This document shows, piece by piece, positions 1 to 10,138 of a stretch of 64,000 nt of DNA; position 1 is the first letter of the stretch; each line of letters starts with the position of its first letter. Source of the stretch: Leptodactylus fallax (taxonomy: Eukaryota; Chordata; Amphibia; Anura; Leptodactylidae); NCBI GenBank assembly GCA_947044405.1, contig CAMRHE010000168.1:3501001-3565000 (forward strand), given 5' to 3'. The position numbers and the translations under genes are program-made. The notes below the pieces were generated by a model. That model saw nothing but the letters and a program-made list of their open reading frames with translations. It was not told the DNA's origin and did no database searches.

Positions 1-224
1 CCTTTGACTATACTACTGGCATGGACACTTAGACATTGTGCCTCATGTACCCACCACCTCCCAGTGCATCCTCCTGTCCGACTGCATTTAAATGGTCGAT
101 TAGAGAGAGATTGCCACCTGGAGCAGCACTACCATTTGTTTAAAACAGCAGAGAGTCCTGTGCCAGGTAGATATGCCTTGGGTGCCAACTCCGGCACCAG
201 TGCAGGGGGTTGCTGACCCCTGTA
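1..224. other. Unassigned sequence at window edge
   Basis: No gene or repeat is recognised here. A 70-codon open frame on the plus strand has no motif. The CR1 reverse-transcriptase frame on the minus strand stops matching at about position 225, so this is either sequence flanking a 3'-truncated CR1 or a later replacement. Confidence 0.4.
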
Positions 225-1650
225 GTACAGTATCAAAAGCCTTTGAAAAGTCCAGATATACCACATCCACTGCATTATTCATGTCCAATCTAGAACTGAC
301 TTCTCTCTGATTCCTCATAAACCCATGCTGATTGGGTTCTATAAGATTATTTACACTGAGATATTCCAGGATATATCTTACCCAACATTGAGGTTAGAAT
401 TACCAACCTATTGTATCACCGTGCATAATTCCCTCAGAACTCTGGGGTTTATGCCATCTGGACCCGGCAATTTGTCTATTTTAGTATTTTAAAGGCAGCG
501 CCACACTTCCTCCTGGGTTAAACAGGTGACATTAATTGGAGAATTTACATTTCCTCCTTTTCCTCATCCTCCTCCACCATTACACCCAAATTATTTTTGA
601 GAGGGCCCACATAGTCAGTTTTTCTTTTCTTAGTATTCATGTAGTTGAAGAATAATTTTGGATAATTTTTACTTTCCTTGGCAATTATTTATTATTTATT
701 ACACAATTTATTTTTCTCTTGATATTTTTTAATGCTACCTTTGTGTTTTAAACACTTTATATTTATCTCTCATTGCACTCCTTACAGTTTTAGTTGCTAT
801 ATTTTTTTTTTTTTATGTTTTCTAAACCACTTATTTCCATAAGGTATATGTTTCACTGGCCCTATGTAGGATGTTTTTGAAAATGTCCAACTTAATTTGT
901 GTTCCCTTCACTTTGAGGACATTGTCCCAGTTTATGCTGCTAAGTTCCTCTCTGGGCTCGCGAAAATTGGCTTTCCTTAAGTTTTTGTAACTCTTCTAAT
1001 AGACATTAAGTGCACATGAAAACTTATTATGTTGCAGTCACTATTACCTAGTTGACCCCGGACCTCCACTTTTAACAATCTGTCATGTTAGTTTGTCTTG
1101 CCTTGCCTCTTGTTGGGTCCTGAACTAGATGTGATAGGTAGTTATCTTTAATTACTGACAAAATCCTGTTCCCTTTGTTGGTCCTGCAGGATTTTGCCTC
1201 CCAGTTTATTTATGGGTAGTTGAAGTCTCCCATAATAATGACTTCATTATGTTTTGCAGCCTCATCTATTTGTCTTATTAGCTGATTTTCAGCTTCTTCC
1301 ATTATTTTGGGAGATTTGTAACAAACTGCTAACAGAATATTATTATTCTTTATTCCTCCCCTTATTTCAAACAATAAGGACTACACATATTCATTTTACT
1401 CCCAGATGTCATCACACCAGACCGGCTTATGGCAGGATTTTACATACAAGCAAATCCCTCCCCTTTCCTATTTCTATGCTCTTTTCTAAACATACTGTTT
1501 CCAAACTGGGAGGGGTTACTAAACAGCCCCTATGTTCTAGTTCCTCCATCTTAATAGTGAGACTTCTGACGTTACTATACCATTACTATACCTGCATTTT
1601 ATGTGTTTTTCCTTATCTCTACTCTGCCTACTGACTGTTCTTACTCCAAC
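225..1650 (-). mobile_element. CR1-type LINE remnant A (endonuclease to early RT)
   Basis: Decayed non-LTR retrotransposon read on the minus strand. Near 1,195-1,250 the translation gives IIMGDFNYP and INW, the GDFN endonuclease motif of CR1/L2 elements. Upstream, near 1,300-1,350, lies AVCYKSPK, a typical endonuclease segment. Further along, near 430-480, KLPGPDGINPRVLREL marks the finger region of CR1 reverse transcriptase. At 100-318 an open frame contains NQREVSSRLDMNNAVDVVYL and DFSKAFDTV, which carries the first RT catalytic aspartate region. Multiple stops and shifts break the frame, so it encodes nothing functional. The catalytic FADD box and 3' end are missing because matching stops at 225. 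A plus-strand 126-codon frame at 1,254-1,634 is only its shadow. CR1 clade assignment rests on motif style and is an inference. Confidence 0.75.
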
Positions 1651-2549
1651 CCCACTCCAGCCTCAGTTTCATATAATATATCTTTATTTCATAAAAAATG
1701 ACAGAAATAACATAATATCATAATAATATCATAAAACTGTTTTCCACATATTATCCACATGTTTCACTCTCGTAATTTGATTTTTAACATAGTTGGATAC
1801 CTTAAAGATGTCAAGATCACTTGTACAGTTTAAAATAGCCAAAATGATGGTTCTAGGAATCACAATTTTAATTTGAGTCTCCATCTTTAAAAATACCTTA
1901 CCACAGTATTGCGCAATAAATGGGCATCACCATACCAAATTAATAAAATCTGCCAATTGTGGTTGATATCTAATACAGTTGAAATTGTCTTTAATACTTA
2001 TTTTATCCATAGCAATGGGGTAAAGTATGTTCAGTGCAAAATATTACATTCAACTAATTGGTGATTAATGCTCAGTTTTTATAAATATTATCCCATCCCT
2101 TTTGTTCTAGTGGGCCTAAATTCTTATTCCAGGCACTCAGACTTATAAAGTATATTGTCGGAGAGTGTTTTATTAACAATTTTATAGAGACCTGTTAGTG
2201 AACCTGGACTCAGCAGATAACACAACCTAACCCCTGGTGCCTTTGATTCTTAAATAAACGCATATATCAATTGTTTTAAAATAAGTATGTTCTACTTGAA
2301 AATTCACACTAATCCCATACTTTTCCTCTAACTATACAAATGTGATAATCAACAATCTCTAAGTAAGTATGAAATTAATGGGATTCCATATCTTTCCCAA
2401 CCTATCCAATTTGGGAATGGCAATTTTCTTCAAATTTAAATTTTTCCATATAGGTCTACAGCGCAAAGCCCGCCTAATACATCCTTATGTGCCATCCAAC
2501 TATCTTGAAGTAATCTATTTATATGCCATGCTTTAAATTTCCCTTGGTA

Positions 2550-4082
2550 CAGTGGGGAAAAAAAGTATTGTCAGCCACCATGTATGCAAGTTCTCCCACT
2601 TAAAAAGATGAGAGAGGCCTGTAATTGATATCATAGGTAGACCTCAACTACGATAGACAAAATGAAAAAACAAATCTAGAAAATCACATTGTCTGATTTT
2701 TTAAGAATTTATTTGCAAATTATGGTGGAAAATAAGTATTTGGTCACCTACAAACAAGCAAGATTTCTGGCTCTCACAGACCTGTAACATCTTCCTTAAG
2801 AGGCTCCTCTGTCCTCCACTCATTACCTGTAGTAATGGCACCTGTTTGAAATTGTTATCAGTATAAAAGACACCTGTCCACAACCTTAAACAGTCACAAT
2901 CCAAACTCCACTATGGTGAAGACCAAAGAGCTGTGAAAGGACACCAGAAACAAAATTGTAGACCTGCACCAGGCTAGGAAGACTAAATCTGCAATAGGCA
3001 AGCAGCTTGGTGTGAAGAAGTCAACTGTGGGAGCAATAATTAGAAAATGGAAGACATACAAGACCACTGATAATCTCCCTTGATCAGGGGCTCCACGCAA
3101 GATCTGGACCTAGTGAATGACCTGCAGAAAGCTTGGACTAATGTAACAAAGGCTACCATCAGTAACACACTACACCACCAGGGACTCAGATCCTGCAGTG
3201 TCAGACGTGTCCCCCTGCTTAAGCCAGTACATATCCGGGCCCATCTGAAGTTTGCTAGAGAGCATTTTGATGTTCCAGAGGAGTATTGGGAGAATGTCAT
3301 ATGGTCAGATGAAACCAAAGTAGAACTGTTTGGTAGAAACACAACTAGTCGTGTTTGGAGGAGAGTGAATGCTGAGTTGCATCCAAAGAACACCATACCT
3401 ACTGTGAAGCATGGGGGTAGCAACATCATGCTTTGGGACTGTTTCTCTGCAAAGGGACCAGGACGACTGATCCGTGTACATGAAAGAATGAATGGGGCCA
3501 TGTATCTTGAAATTTTGAGTGCAAACCTCCTTCCATCAGCAAGGGCATTGAAGATGAAACGTGGCTGGGTCTTTCCGCATGACAATGATCCCTAGATCAC
3601 CTTCAGGGCAACGAAGGAGTGGCTTCCTCAGAAGCATTTCAAGGTCCTGGAGTGGCCTAGCCAGTCTCCAGATCTCAACCCCAAAGAAAACCTTTGGAGG
3701 GAGTTGAAAGTCTGTGTTGCCCAGCGACAGCCCCAAAACATCACTGTTCTAGAGGAGATCTGCATGGAGGAATGGGCCAACATACCAGCAACAGTGTGTG
3801 CCAACCTTGTGAAGACTTACAGAAAACGTTTGTCATTGCCAACAAAGGATTTATAACAAAGTATTGAGATGAACTTTTGTTATTGACCAAATACTTATTT
3901 TCCACCATAATTTGCAAATAAATTCTTAAAAAATCAGACAATGTGATTTTTTGGATTTGTTTTCTCATTTTGTCTCTCATAGTTGAGGTCCACCTATGAT
4001 GTCAATTACAGGCCTCTCTCATCTTTTTAAGAGGGAGAACTTGCAAAATTGGTGGCTGACTAAATACTTTTTTTCCCCACTG
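2550..4082 (+). mobile_element. Tc1-like transposon A
   Basis: Complete but decayed Tc1/mariner element of 1,533 bp flanked by TA on both sides (2,548-2,549 and 4,083-4,084). The ends are inverted copies beginning CAGTGGGGAAAAAAAGTA, and the inverted repeats extend inward for well over 100 bp through the AAAATAAGTATTTGGTC region. It lies inside the L1-type LINE: flanks on both sides continue the same minus-strand LINE. Another member of the same family lies at 53,189-54,761 in opposite orientation. Confidence 0.92.
2913..3856 (+). pseudogene. Tc1 transposase (family A), broken
   Basis: DD34E transposase that would cut and paste the surrounding element. The start MVKTKEL is recognised by comparison with the sister copy at 54,397. 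The helix-turn-helix region ([20 protein letters not shown]) is followed by the catalytic blocks [20 protein letters not shown] and [11 protein letters not shown]. Spacing between second aspartate and glutamate is 34 residues. Defects seen: TGA at codon 8, TGA before SGAPRK, a deletion near 3,103 of about 60 bp relative to the sister copy that joins the N-terminal domain to the catalytic domain, and TAG just after HDNDP. The usual isoleucine before the catalytic glutamate is lysine. The C-terminal frame stays open to the natural stop. Not functional. Confidence 0.9.
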
Positions 4083-4250
4083 TACATCTGTCTTGACTTC
4101 AACAACTCAAATATGTTTTTGATCGCCCCTTATGCAATCTTAACAACGTCAAATCACCTATCTCCCGGCTAAGAAGTGCAACTGTGAAGCAAGGTAACAT
4201 GCTTGAAAACACTGAAGGAACAAACCCCATTCACTAGCCGGTTTCCTTAA

Positions 4251-4510
4251 AGAGGTTGTCCAGAATAAAAAAGTTTTGTTTGTATTAGGCCGGGGAAAGT
4301 GAAAAAAATTAAATAAAAACCATACTCACCTGTTCCCAGTGCTCCAGTGTCTCCCAGTGTGGTCCAGTCCTGCTGCTCTGGTGTTTTCTTAATGCTGAGC
4401 AGCAGGACCAGACAACGCTGGGAGACACAGGAGCACTGGGAAAATGTATGTTTTTGTTTTTTTACCTTCCCTGGCCTAATATCTAAAAAATGTTATCCTG
4501 AATAACCTCT
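4251..4510. mobile_element. TTAA-flanked MITE (piggyBac-like)
   Basis: A 260-bp palindromic element flanked by TTAA at 4,247-4,250 and 4,511-4,514. Its ends are AGAGGTTGTCCAGAATA and the inverse of TATCCTGAATAACCTCT. Internal arms are also inverted around 4,345-4,440 (CCCAGTGCTCC...GGAGCACTGGG; CTGCTGCTC...GAGCAGCAG). It has no coding capacity. TTAA duplication is the hallmark of piggyBac-type transposition, so that assignment is an inference. It sits inside the L1-type LINE, between its YLGI block and its C-terminal part. Confidence 0.75.
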
Positions 4511-5154
4511 TTAAGTACTTCTGCTACATTCAGACAGCTTCCGGCCCTATGTCATTTGTGATAACCACAATGAATTTAAATAGCCTTTCCTCTATTCACA
4601 CTGCATTTGCTGATATCACATAATGTAATAGGGGCAAAAAACTGTTTTAATAAGGGCTACCCTATCTGCTTTCAGTAATAGCAGTTTGATCCATATAAAG
4701 GCTTTAGTCCTAATTTTTGTCAATGAATGCATTACATTTAAAGAAATCTAATTACTTACATTACTGTCTGCTTTGATTCCTAAATACACAAAACTCTGTA
4801 ATTAATTTAAGATCTTCATTTCTCCTACTGGATCTAACCTTGTCACTTCCAAAGGCAAGAGTGTAGATTTACTTCAGCTTATAAAGGTTCTGCACACTTC
4901 AATCTCCTAAGTGACCCTATGGACTGGCCTCTCCAAATCATCCAAACAAAATAAAATACCATCGGAATATAATAGGATCTTATCACTTTCCCCGCGACTG
5001 CCAAATCCACAGATGTCTTCCTGCTCCCTTATTCTAATGGCAAGATTGCCACTCACATTCTCCCTAGCTCGTGGGCTGGCATACATCAATTTCACATAAT
5101 TAATACAATTATTTCAGATGCCAAACCTTTTCATTACTCTACAGAGGAAAATTA

Positions 5155-5220
5155 TCATTATTATTTATTTATATAGCACCATTAAATCCATGGTGCTTTG
5201 AAATCCACTCCACCGGCCAC
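5155..5220 (-). repeat. Short L2-tailed SINE-like 3' end
   Basis: Minus strand reads GGTGCTATATAAATAAATAA, the 3' tail shared by L2-mobilised SINEs, also seen at 30,330-30,350. Only the tail and a few flanking bases are recognisable. It interrupts the L1-type LINE. Confidence 0.4.
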
Positions 5221-5749
5221 AGGCCTTCATAGCATCCAAGATCAGGATGGAGCAATAACCCTCACCCCAACTGCATTTTGAAAATAGCAGATTATTGTAT
5301 ACATTCTTTTTTGGTATGAAGTCATTCTGATCCTATGAAGCCATACTGTATAACCCTATGTAACCTAATAGCCAATACATTAGCAAAAATCTTTACATCA
5401 GTATTAAGAATTGAAATAGGTCTATATTACTCCTCCTTTGGGTTTTTCCCCTTTTTCAAGATGAAAATAATAATGGCTTCTGACATTGAATAGGTAACCA
5501 GTCTATTTTGAGCCCTTCAAAGCATCTAAAAGTAACGGAAGCATAACTTCCCAATATTTTTTGTATATTTCAAATGGAAAGCCATCTGGGCCTGGGGTTG
5601 AGATACCTGAAAAAAGATTTCAAAGCCTCTTTAAGCTCCTTCCAATAAAGTAGAAAATTTTATCTGGGCACCAGCAGCTTGGCCATGTGTGAGTTAAGTT
5701 AATTCTGAGCATATTGCTGTTTCCTAAACACACATTCCCTTATGGATGA

Positions 5750-7490
5750 TTGACATTGATGTGGAAGGAAGAGGAGAAATAGTTATTGATGATGATAACT
5801 AAGACCATGTGGTAGGTGTAGATGTGATCTGCCTAAATGGAAGATTACGGGGCGGAGGAATATGCAGAGTAGGCCAGTTTTGCTCCTACATCCTACGTTT
5901 GTTCATGCACAGCAACGGCTAAGTTTCTGCTTGGAGATCTTGCACATTGTCAAAGATTTATCATTTGGCAGTGTTTAAGAAAATTCCCACATGTAGTTCC
6001 GCCAACACCAGCAGTAGTGGAAACGTGTCTGCCACTACCACCACCAGTGCAACCACCCTGTTGGACCTGCACAGTTTCTGGAATTGTTACTATCACCACT
6101 GTCACCACCCTTTTTATATGATGTTACCTTGTCACCCCAACCCAGTTGCCAGGTCCTCAGCAAAAACTCATCATTATCGACAATATCATCATCTTCCCCC
6201 ACTTTTTTCTGACACATCATGGCCATGGGACTCCTGCACACCTTCATAATCCCCACCTCCAAATTTCCCCCTAGTTCCCCTATCAGAACAACTTAGTAAT
6301 TGTCCACCCATGTGTCGGAGAATGTGGAGCAGCAATTATGGACAAGGACAATACGTGACTTTCATGGCCCACTGGGTCAATGTTTTGAGTGGCAGCAGCC
6401 AGCGTTCAGAAACAACAAAGCGAGGTGCTAGTTTCACCCTGTTTGTGCAGGCCCAGTTTCAACACTATGCAGGGCCCATCTACCTCCCCTGGACCAATTC
6501 CCAGCTCCCATCACCAGGGCAAGTTGATGCTTCCACTCCTACTCCTCCCTCATTTCATGGGTGTAAGGTGAATTGCTGCAATGCGGTTTTACAGTTAATA
6601 AGTCTATTTCATAGGAGCCACACAGAGGAGGAGCGGAGGAGCTTCCAATTGTATCCTGCAGCAAGTATCCCATTGGATGGCTCCTTGCTGACTCCAACTG
6701 AGCAACATTGGCAGCAACAATGTCACTAATATTGCTTCTGCACTGCAGTTGGGTCAAATAACACATTGTCCCTGTATAGCACATGTGCTGAATCTAGTGG
6801 TGCACTGCTTTATTAACATATATAGTGACTTAGAAGAGTTGCCCTTTGTCTGTGCGCATTTCAGCCATTCTTTTGTCATAAGAAACACCCTAATCGGTGT
6901 GCAGCTACAAAATGGTCTGCCTTTGCACCTCTTTATTTGCAATGTTCCAATTCAGTGGAACTCCATCGTAAAAATACTGGAGTATCTGTGTGAGCAGCAG
7001 AAGACAGTGTATAATTAATGCATGCAGCAGACCACAGGGAGAATGTGTCCTTTTTTAGATCCGTCATTGGAGAATCATGAAGGAACTTTGTCAGCTTCTC
7101 AAGCCCTTTGATGAGTCCACCAAATTTGCCAGCAGGGAAAACTGCAGCATCAGTGATGTCATCCCTCTATTATATACATGAAAAAATTACACTCATGCAA
7201 TGAGGAACAGAAGGGGAAGAACTGCTTCCATCTCTTAGTCAACTAGTCAATGTCATCACCCTGGGTTAAAGATGTAGGATGAAGATATGGGTCAGGGTTA
7301 TTATGGTGGAGGAACTAGGAATCCAGAAGGAAAAGGAGGAAGACTCTCCTTTGGATGCAAAGGAGGCCCTTGATATGTCACAGGCACAGCCATGGGAGGA
7401 GGCTGACCCTTATTTCTCTCAAGATGATGATGATGACAACTACACTGGCCAAGAACATCAACCATGGAAGACCCTTGGGACCTAAAGGGC
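5750..7490 (+). pseudogene. hAT transposase remnant 1
   Basis: Decayed plus-strand hAT-superfamily coding sequence. Recognisable stretches, in order: YGQGQYVTFMAHWVNVLSGS (6,336-6,395), matching the region after the hAT RNase-H-like first aspartate; MGQITHCPCIAHVLNLVVHC (6,749-6,808), the conserved C..H-LNLVV block; SDLEELPFVCAHFSHSFV; PIQWNSIVKILEYLCEQQ (6,949-7,002), the (T)RWNS-type motif with arginine changed to glutamine; and KELCQLLKPFDESTKFASRE followed by CSISDVIPLLY (7,081-7,170). An acidic tail lies at 7,279-7,485. Frames shift several times and stops intervene. Sequence near 6,165-6,220 has an inverse-strand match to 45,685-45,720. No terminal repeats were located. The exact hAT family is unknown. 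Confidence 0.7.
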
Positions 7491-8895
7491 TATCACCAAT
7501 GCCACCACAATAGTTAGTATGGTTGAAAAAATACATATGTCCATCAAGTTCACTGAACCCTGTTGTGCATCACTTATAATAGAGGACCAGTCTGAGCTGT
7601 GGTCATTGACCATAACTCTCTGGATATGATCCTTTAACCAGTTTTCAACCCAATTACAAACTATATTTTCCAAGTCAATGGACCTGATTTTACCCATTAA
7701 ATGTATTCTAGGGATAGTGTCAAATGCCTTTACAAAGTCCAAGAACACTCTATCTATAACCTCCCCTCTGTCCAGACTTCTACTCACCTGTTCAGAAAAT
7801 CAGGTTAGTCTGACAACTTCTGTCTTTAGTAAAACCATGCTGGCTGTCAATCATATTATTATATATAGTCACATACTCATGTATATAGTCCCTTAAGATC
7901 CTCTCAGTTCACCCACAATGGATGTTAAACTTGCTGGTCTGTAGTTACCTGGGGAAGACCTAGAGCCCTTTTTGAAAATAGGCACAGCATTTGCATTGTG
8001 CCATTCCCTTTAGAATCCCAAAAAATATGAATAGGGGTACAGAAATGACTGGACTGAGTTTTTTAAGTACTCGTGGGTGTAATCCATCTGGACTCAGAGC
8101 TTTGCTCACATTTATTTTGTTAAGCTTGACTTGGACCATTTCTATGTTTATCCAGTTTACTATATTGGTTGATGTATTACCAGCATTGGTGACACCTACA
8201 TCAACTACTGCCTGTTCTTCTGTATATACGGAGCTAAAGAACCCTTTGAGTAGCTCTGCTTTTTCTTGATCCCCAGTGACCAGCTCTCCATTACCATTAT
8301 TTAGGGGACTACTTTTTATGACCTTGGTTTTTTGCATTAATATATTTAAAGAATTTTGAGGGGTTAATGTTGCTATCCTTAGCCACCTGCTTTCCATTAT
8401 ATATTTTAGCTGATTTTATTCCTCTTTTAGAGATTTTATTAATCTTTATCGCTTTGTAATTCTCAAAGGCTACACCTGACCCTTCAGATTTATATTTTTT
8501 AAAAGCCTGTTTTTTATTGTTTATAAGCCCTTTTAACCATATCTGTAAGCCACGGGGGGTGTTAATTTAAGTTGTTTACATATGGGTATACATTTTGGTA
8601 TATACTTGCTCAATGTAGATTTAAATGTCTTCCACTTAACCTCTGTATCACTGTTTGACAATAGCTGCTATCAGTCTATATCCTGAAGTGCAGCCCTTAA
8701 CCTGTGAAAATTGGCCATTTTAAAATTAAAGAATTTTGCCCTCCCAACCTTTGTTTGTTTTTTACAATATAAGCGGAATCTGATTAGATTATGGTCATTA
8801 TTGCCAAGGTTTTCACCAACAGTAACATTTCCAACAAGTCATACATTATTAGAAATGATTCAAGTTCACACATTCATTATCAGAAATGTGCATTC
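7490..8895 (-). mobile_element. CR1-type LINE remnant B: endonuclease end and RT
   Basis: Minus-strand CR1 remnant. From 8,895 downward: GNNDHNLIRF (end of the endonuclease), KVGRAKFFNFKMANF, then an open frame 8,397-7,960 with GELVTGDQEKAELLKGFFSS (linker), SKALSPDGLHPRVLKKLSPV (RT fingers), and finally 7,787-7,482 with VIDRVFLDFVKAFDTIPR, the first catalytic aspartate block, then WVENWLKDHIQRVMVND and DAQQGSV. The FADD block and 3' end are absent. The frame shifts between the two open stretches near 7,950. The same copy appears to continue upstream as the ORF1 esterase at 9,127-9,552 and the ORF1 N-terminus at 14,096-14,500, with a hAT insertion between those two. Confidence 0.8.
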
Positions 8896-9126
8896 TTGAC
8901 GTTTTATGGCCAGATTCATCTATATTGTTCGGTTGCAATAATGGATCTCCCTATCAACTATTCTAATCCCCCCACCACAATCCACTTCTCCACCCACCAT
9001 GGTAGCCTGTCCCCTCTCTAACCTATCTACCCCTATTTCTGCCAGCCCTCCTCCCGCGTTCCTAGTTTTAATGTTCTGCCACCCCCGCTAAGATTCTCTC
9101 CCACAGCACAGCAGCCCCCTTTCCAT

Positions 9127-9552
9127 TCAGTGCAATTTATCTGTGGAAAACAGCTTGTACTCCAGTGAAAGGTCAGCCCTGGGCTCTAGGAACCCAAACT
9201 TTTCTTTCCTGCACCAAGACTTGAGCCAAGCATTTAACTCCCTAAGCTTCCACTGCTTTTCCTGTGTAGCTCTTGGCACAGGTAGTATTCCAGAAAATAC
9301 AACCATGGAGATCCTTCCCTTCCAATTGGAGCCTTTATCGCTATAATTATTGTTGAGGAGCCTCCACCTACAATTTATTCTGACATTGGCACCCACATTG
9401 GACATAACAGCTGGGTCTTCACGAGCCCCTCCCAGCAATTTGTCCACCCGTTCCACCACATGCTAAACCCTGGCACAAGGAGACAGCAAACCATTTGGTT
9501 GAGACGGTCAAATAAATTTATCCATCTTCCTGATTATAGAATGCCCTATAAC
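9127..9552 (-). pseudogene. CR1 ORF1 esterase (SGNH) domain, interrupted
   Basis: The minus frame 9,459-9,127 reads RISMVVFSGILPVPRATQ, then LRELNAWLKSWCRKEKFGFL and FSTDKLH. This is the order of an SGNH/GDSL-type esterase domain known in ORF1 of CR1 LINEs: the SGILP block, the WC..GF block and a terminal D..H pair. Immediately upstream, in another frame, VIGHSIIRKMD looks like block I (GDS-type, aspartate replaced by histidine). A hAT element is inserted exactly at this block I, with its 8-bp target duplication within it. The domain is thought to help ORF1 function in retrotransposition. Here it is truncated by the insertion and frameshifted, so inactive. Confidence 0.7.
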
Positions 9553-10082
9553 CAGGGGCACACCGCTAATGAGGCGACCGCCTCAGGCGGCACTATCCGT
9601 CACTGTCTGGGGGGGCGGCATTTTTACTATTTATTTAATGTAAACCAGCCCAGGACAGGCCGCTTTAAAAAAAACAAAGCTGCGTGGTACCTGTCCTGGG
9701 CTGGTTTACGAGACCTCTACATGTCAGCGCAGTCGGCAATACAATGACATCATCACGCCTCCTATGCTGAGACACAGAGTATAATAATAATTCATGGGTG
9801 GGCCACTATGGGGCATAATACCGTGTGCAGGGGCCACTGTGGAGCATAATACCGTGAGATAAATGACACTATGTAAACAGAGAAGCGGTCATGGCGCTTA
9901 CAGAGGTACCATTCAAACAGATGATCAGTAGGGGTCCAGGGTTTTTGAGCCCCACTGATTAGTTTATTAATGACCTGGAAAACCTTTTAATTAGTTAACA
10001 CCTGGGGCATTATTAATAAGGGGCACTATTTATACAGGGTACACACAAACATTATTAATATAAAGATGCACTTGGGAGTATT

Positions 10083-10086
10083 ATTA

Positions 10087-10138
<52 letters not shown>
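10083..10138. repeat. (TAA)n microsatellite, L2 3' tail
   Basis: About 17 uninterrupted ATA/TAA units. It forms the 3' terminus of the minus-strand L2 insertion. Confidence 0.95.

Larger units (their letters stand above)
1675..5640 (-). mobile_element. Tx1/L1-type LINE remnant with two nested insertions
   Basis: Minus-strand ORF2 remnant of an L1-clade LINE, probably Tx1-like. Near 5,430-5,620 the reverse translation gives GPDGFPFEIYKKYWEVMLP, then SEAIIIFILKKGKNPKE and RPISILNTDVKIFANVLAIR, then DQNDFIPKK, the classical L1 RT blocks in order. At 4,907-5,095 an open frame carries LMYASPRARENVSGNL and ILLYSDGILFCLDD, corresponding to the catalytic YADD block. YLGI follows near 4,770. The C-terminal half continues at 1.7-2.5 kb, beyond an inserted Tc1 element. 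A polyadenylation-like AATAAA on the minus strand near 1,690 fits the 3' end. The frame has many stops. The segment is interrupted by a Tc1 element (2,550-4,082) and a TTAA-flanked MITE (4,251-4,510). The C-terminal part is less certain than the RT blocks. Confidence 0.7.

Noticed and set aside
1254..1634. 126-codon plus-strand open frame
   Set aside because: It lies opposite the CR1 endonuclease on the minus strand and has no motif.
3040..3585. 181-codon minus-strand open frame
   Set aside because: Shadow of the Tc1-A transposase on the plus strand.
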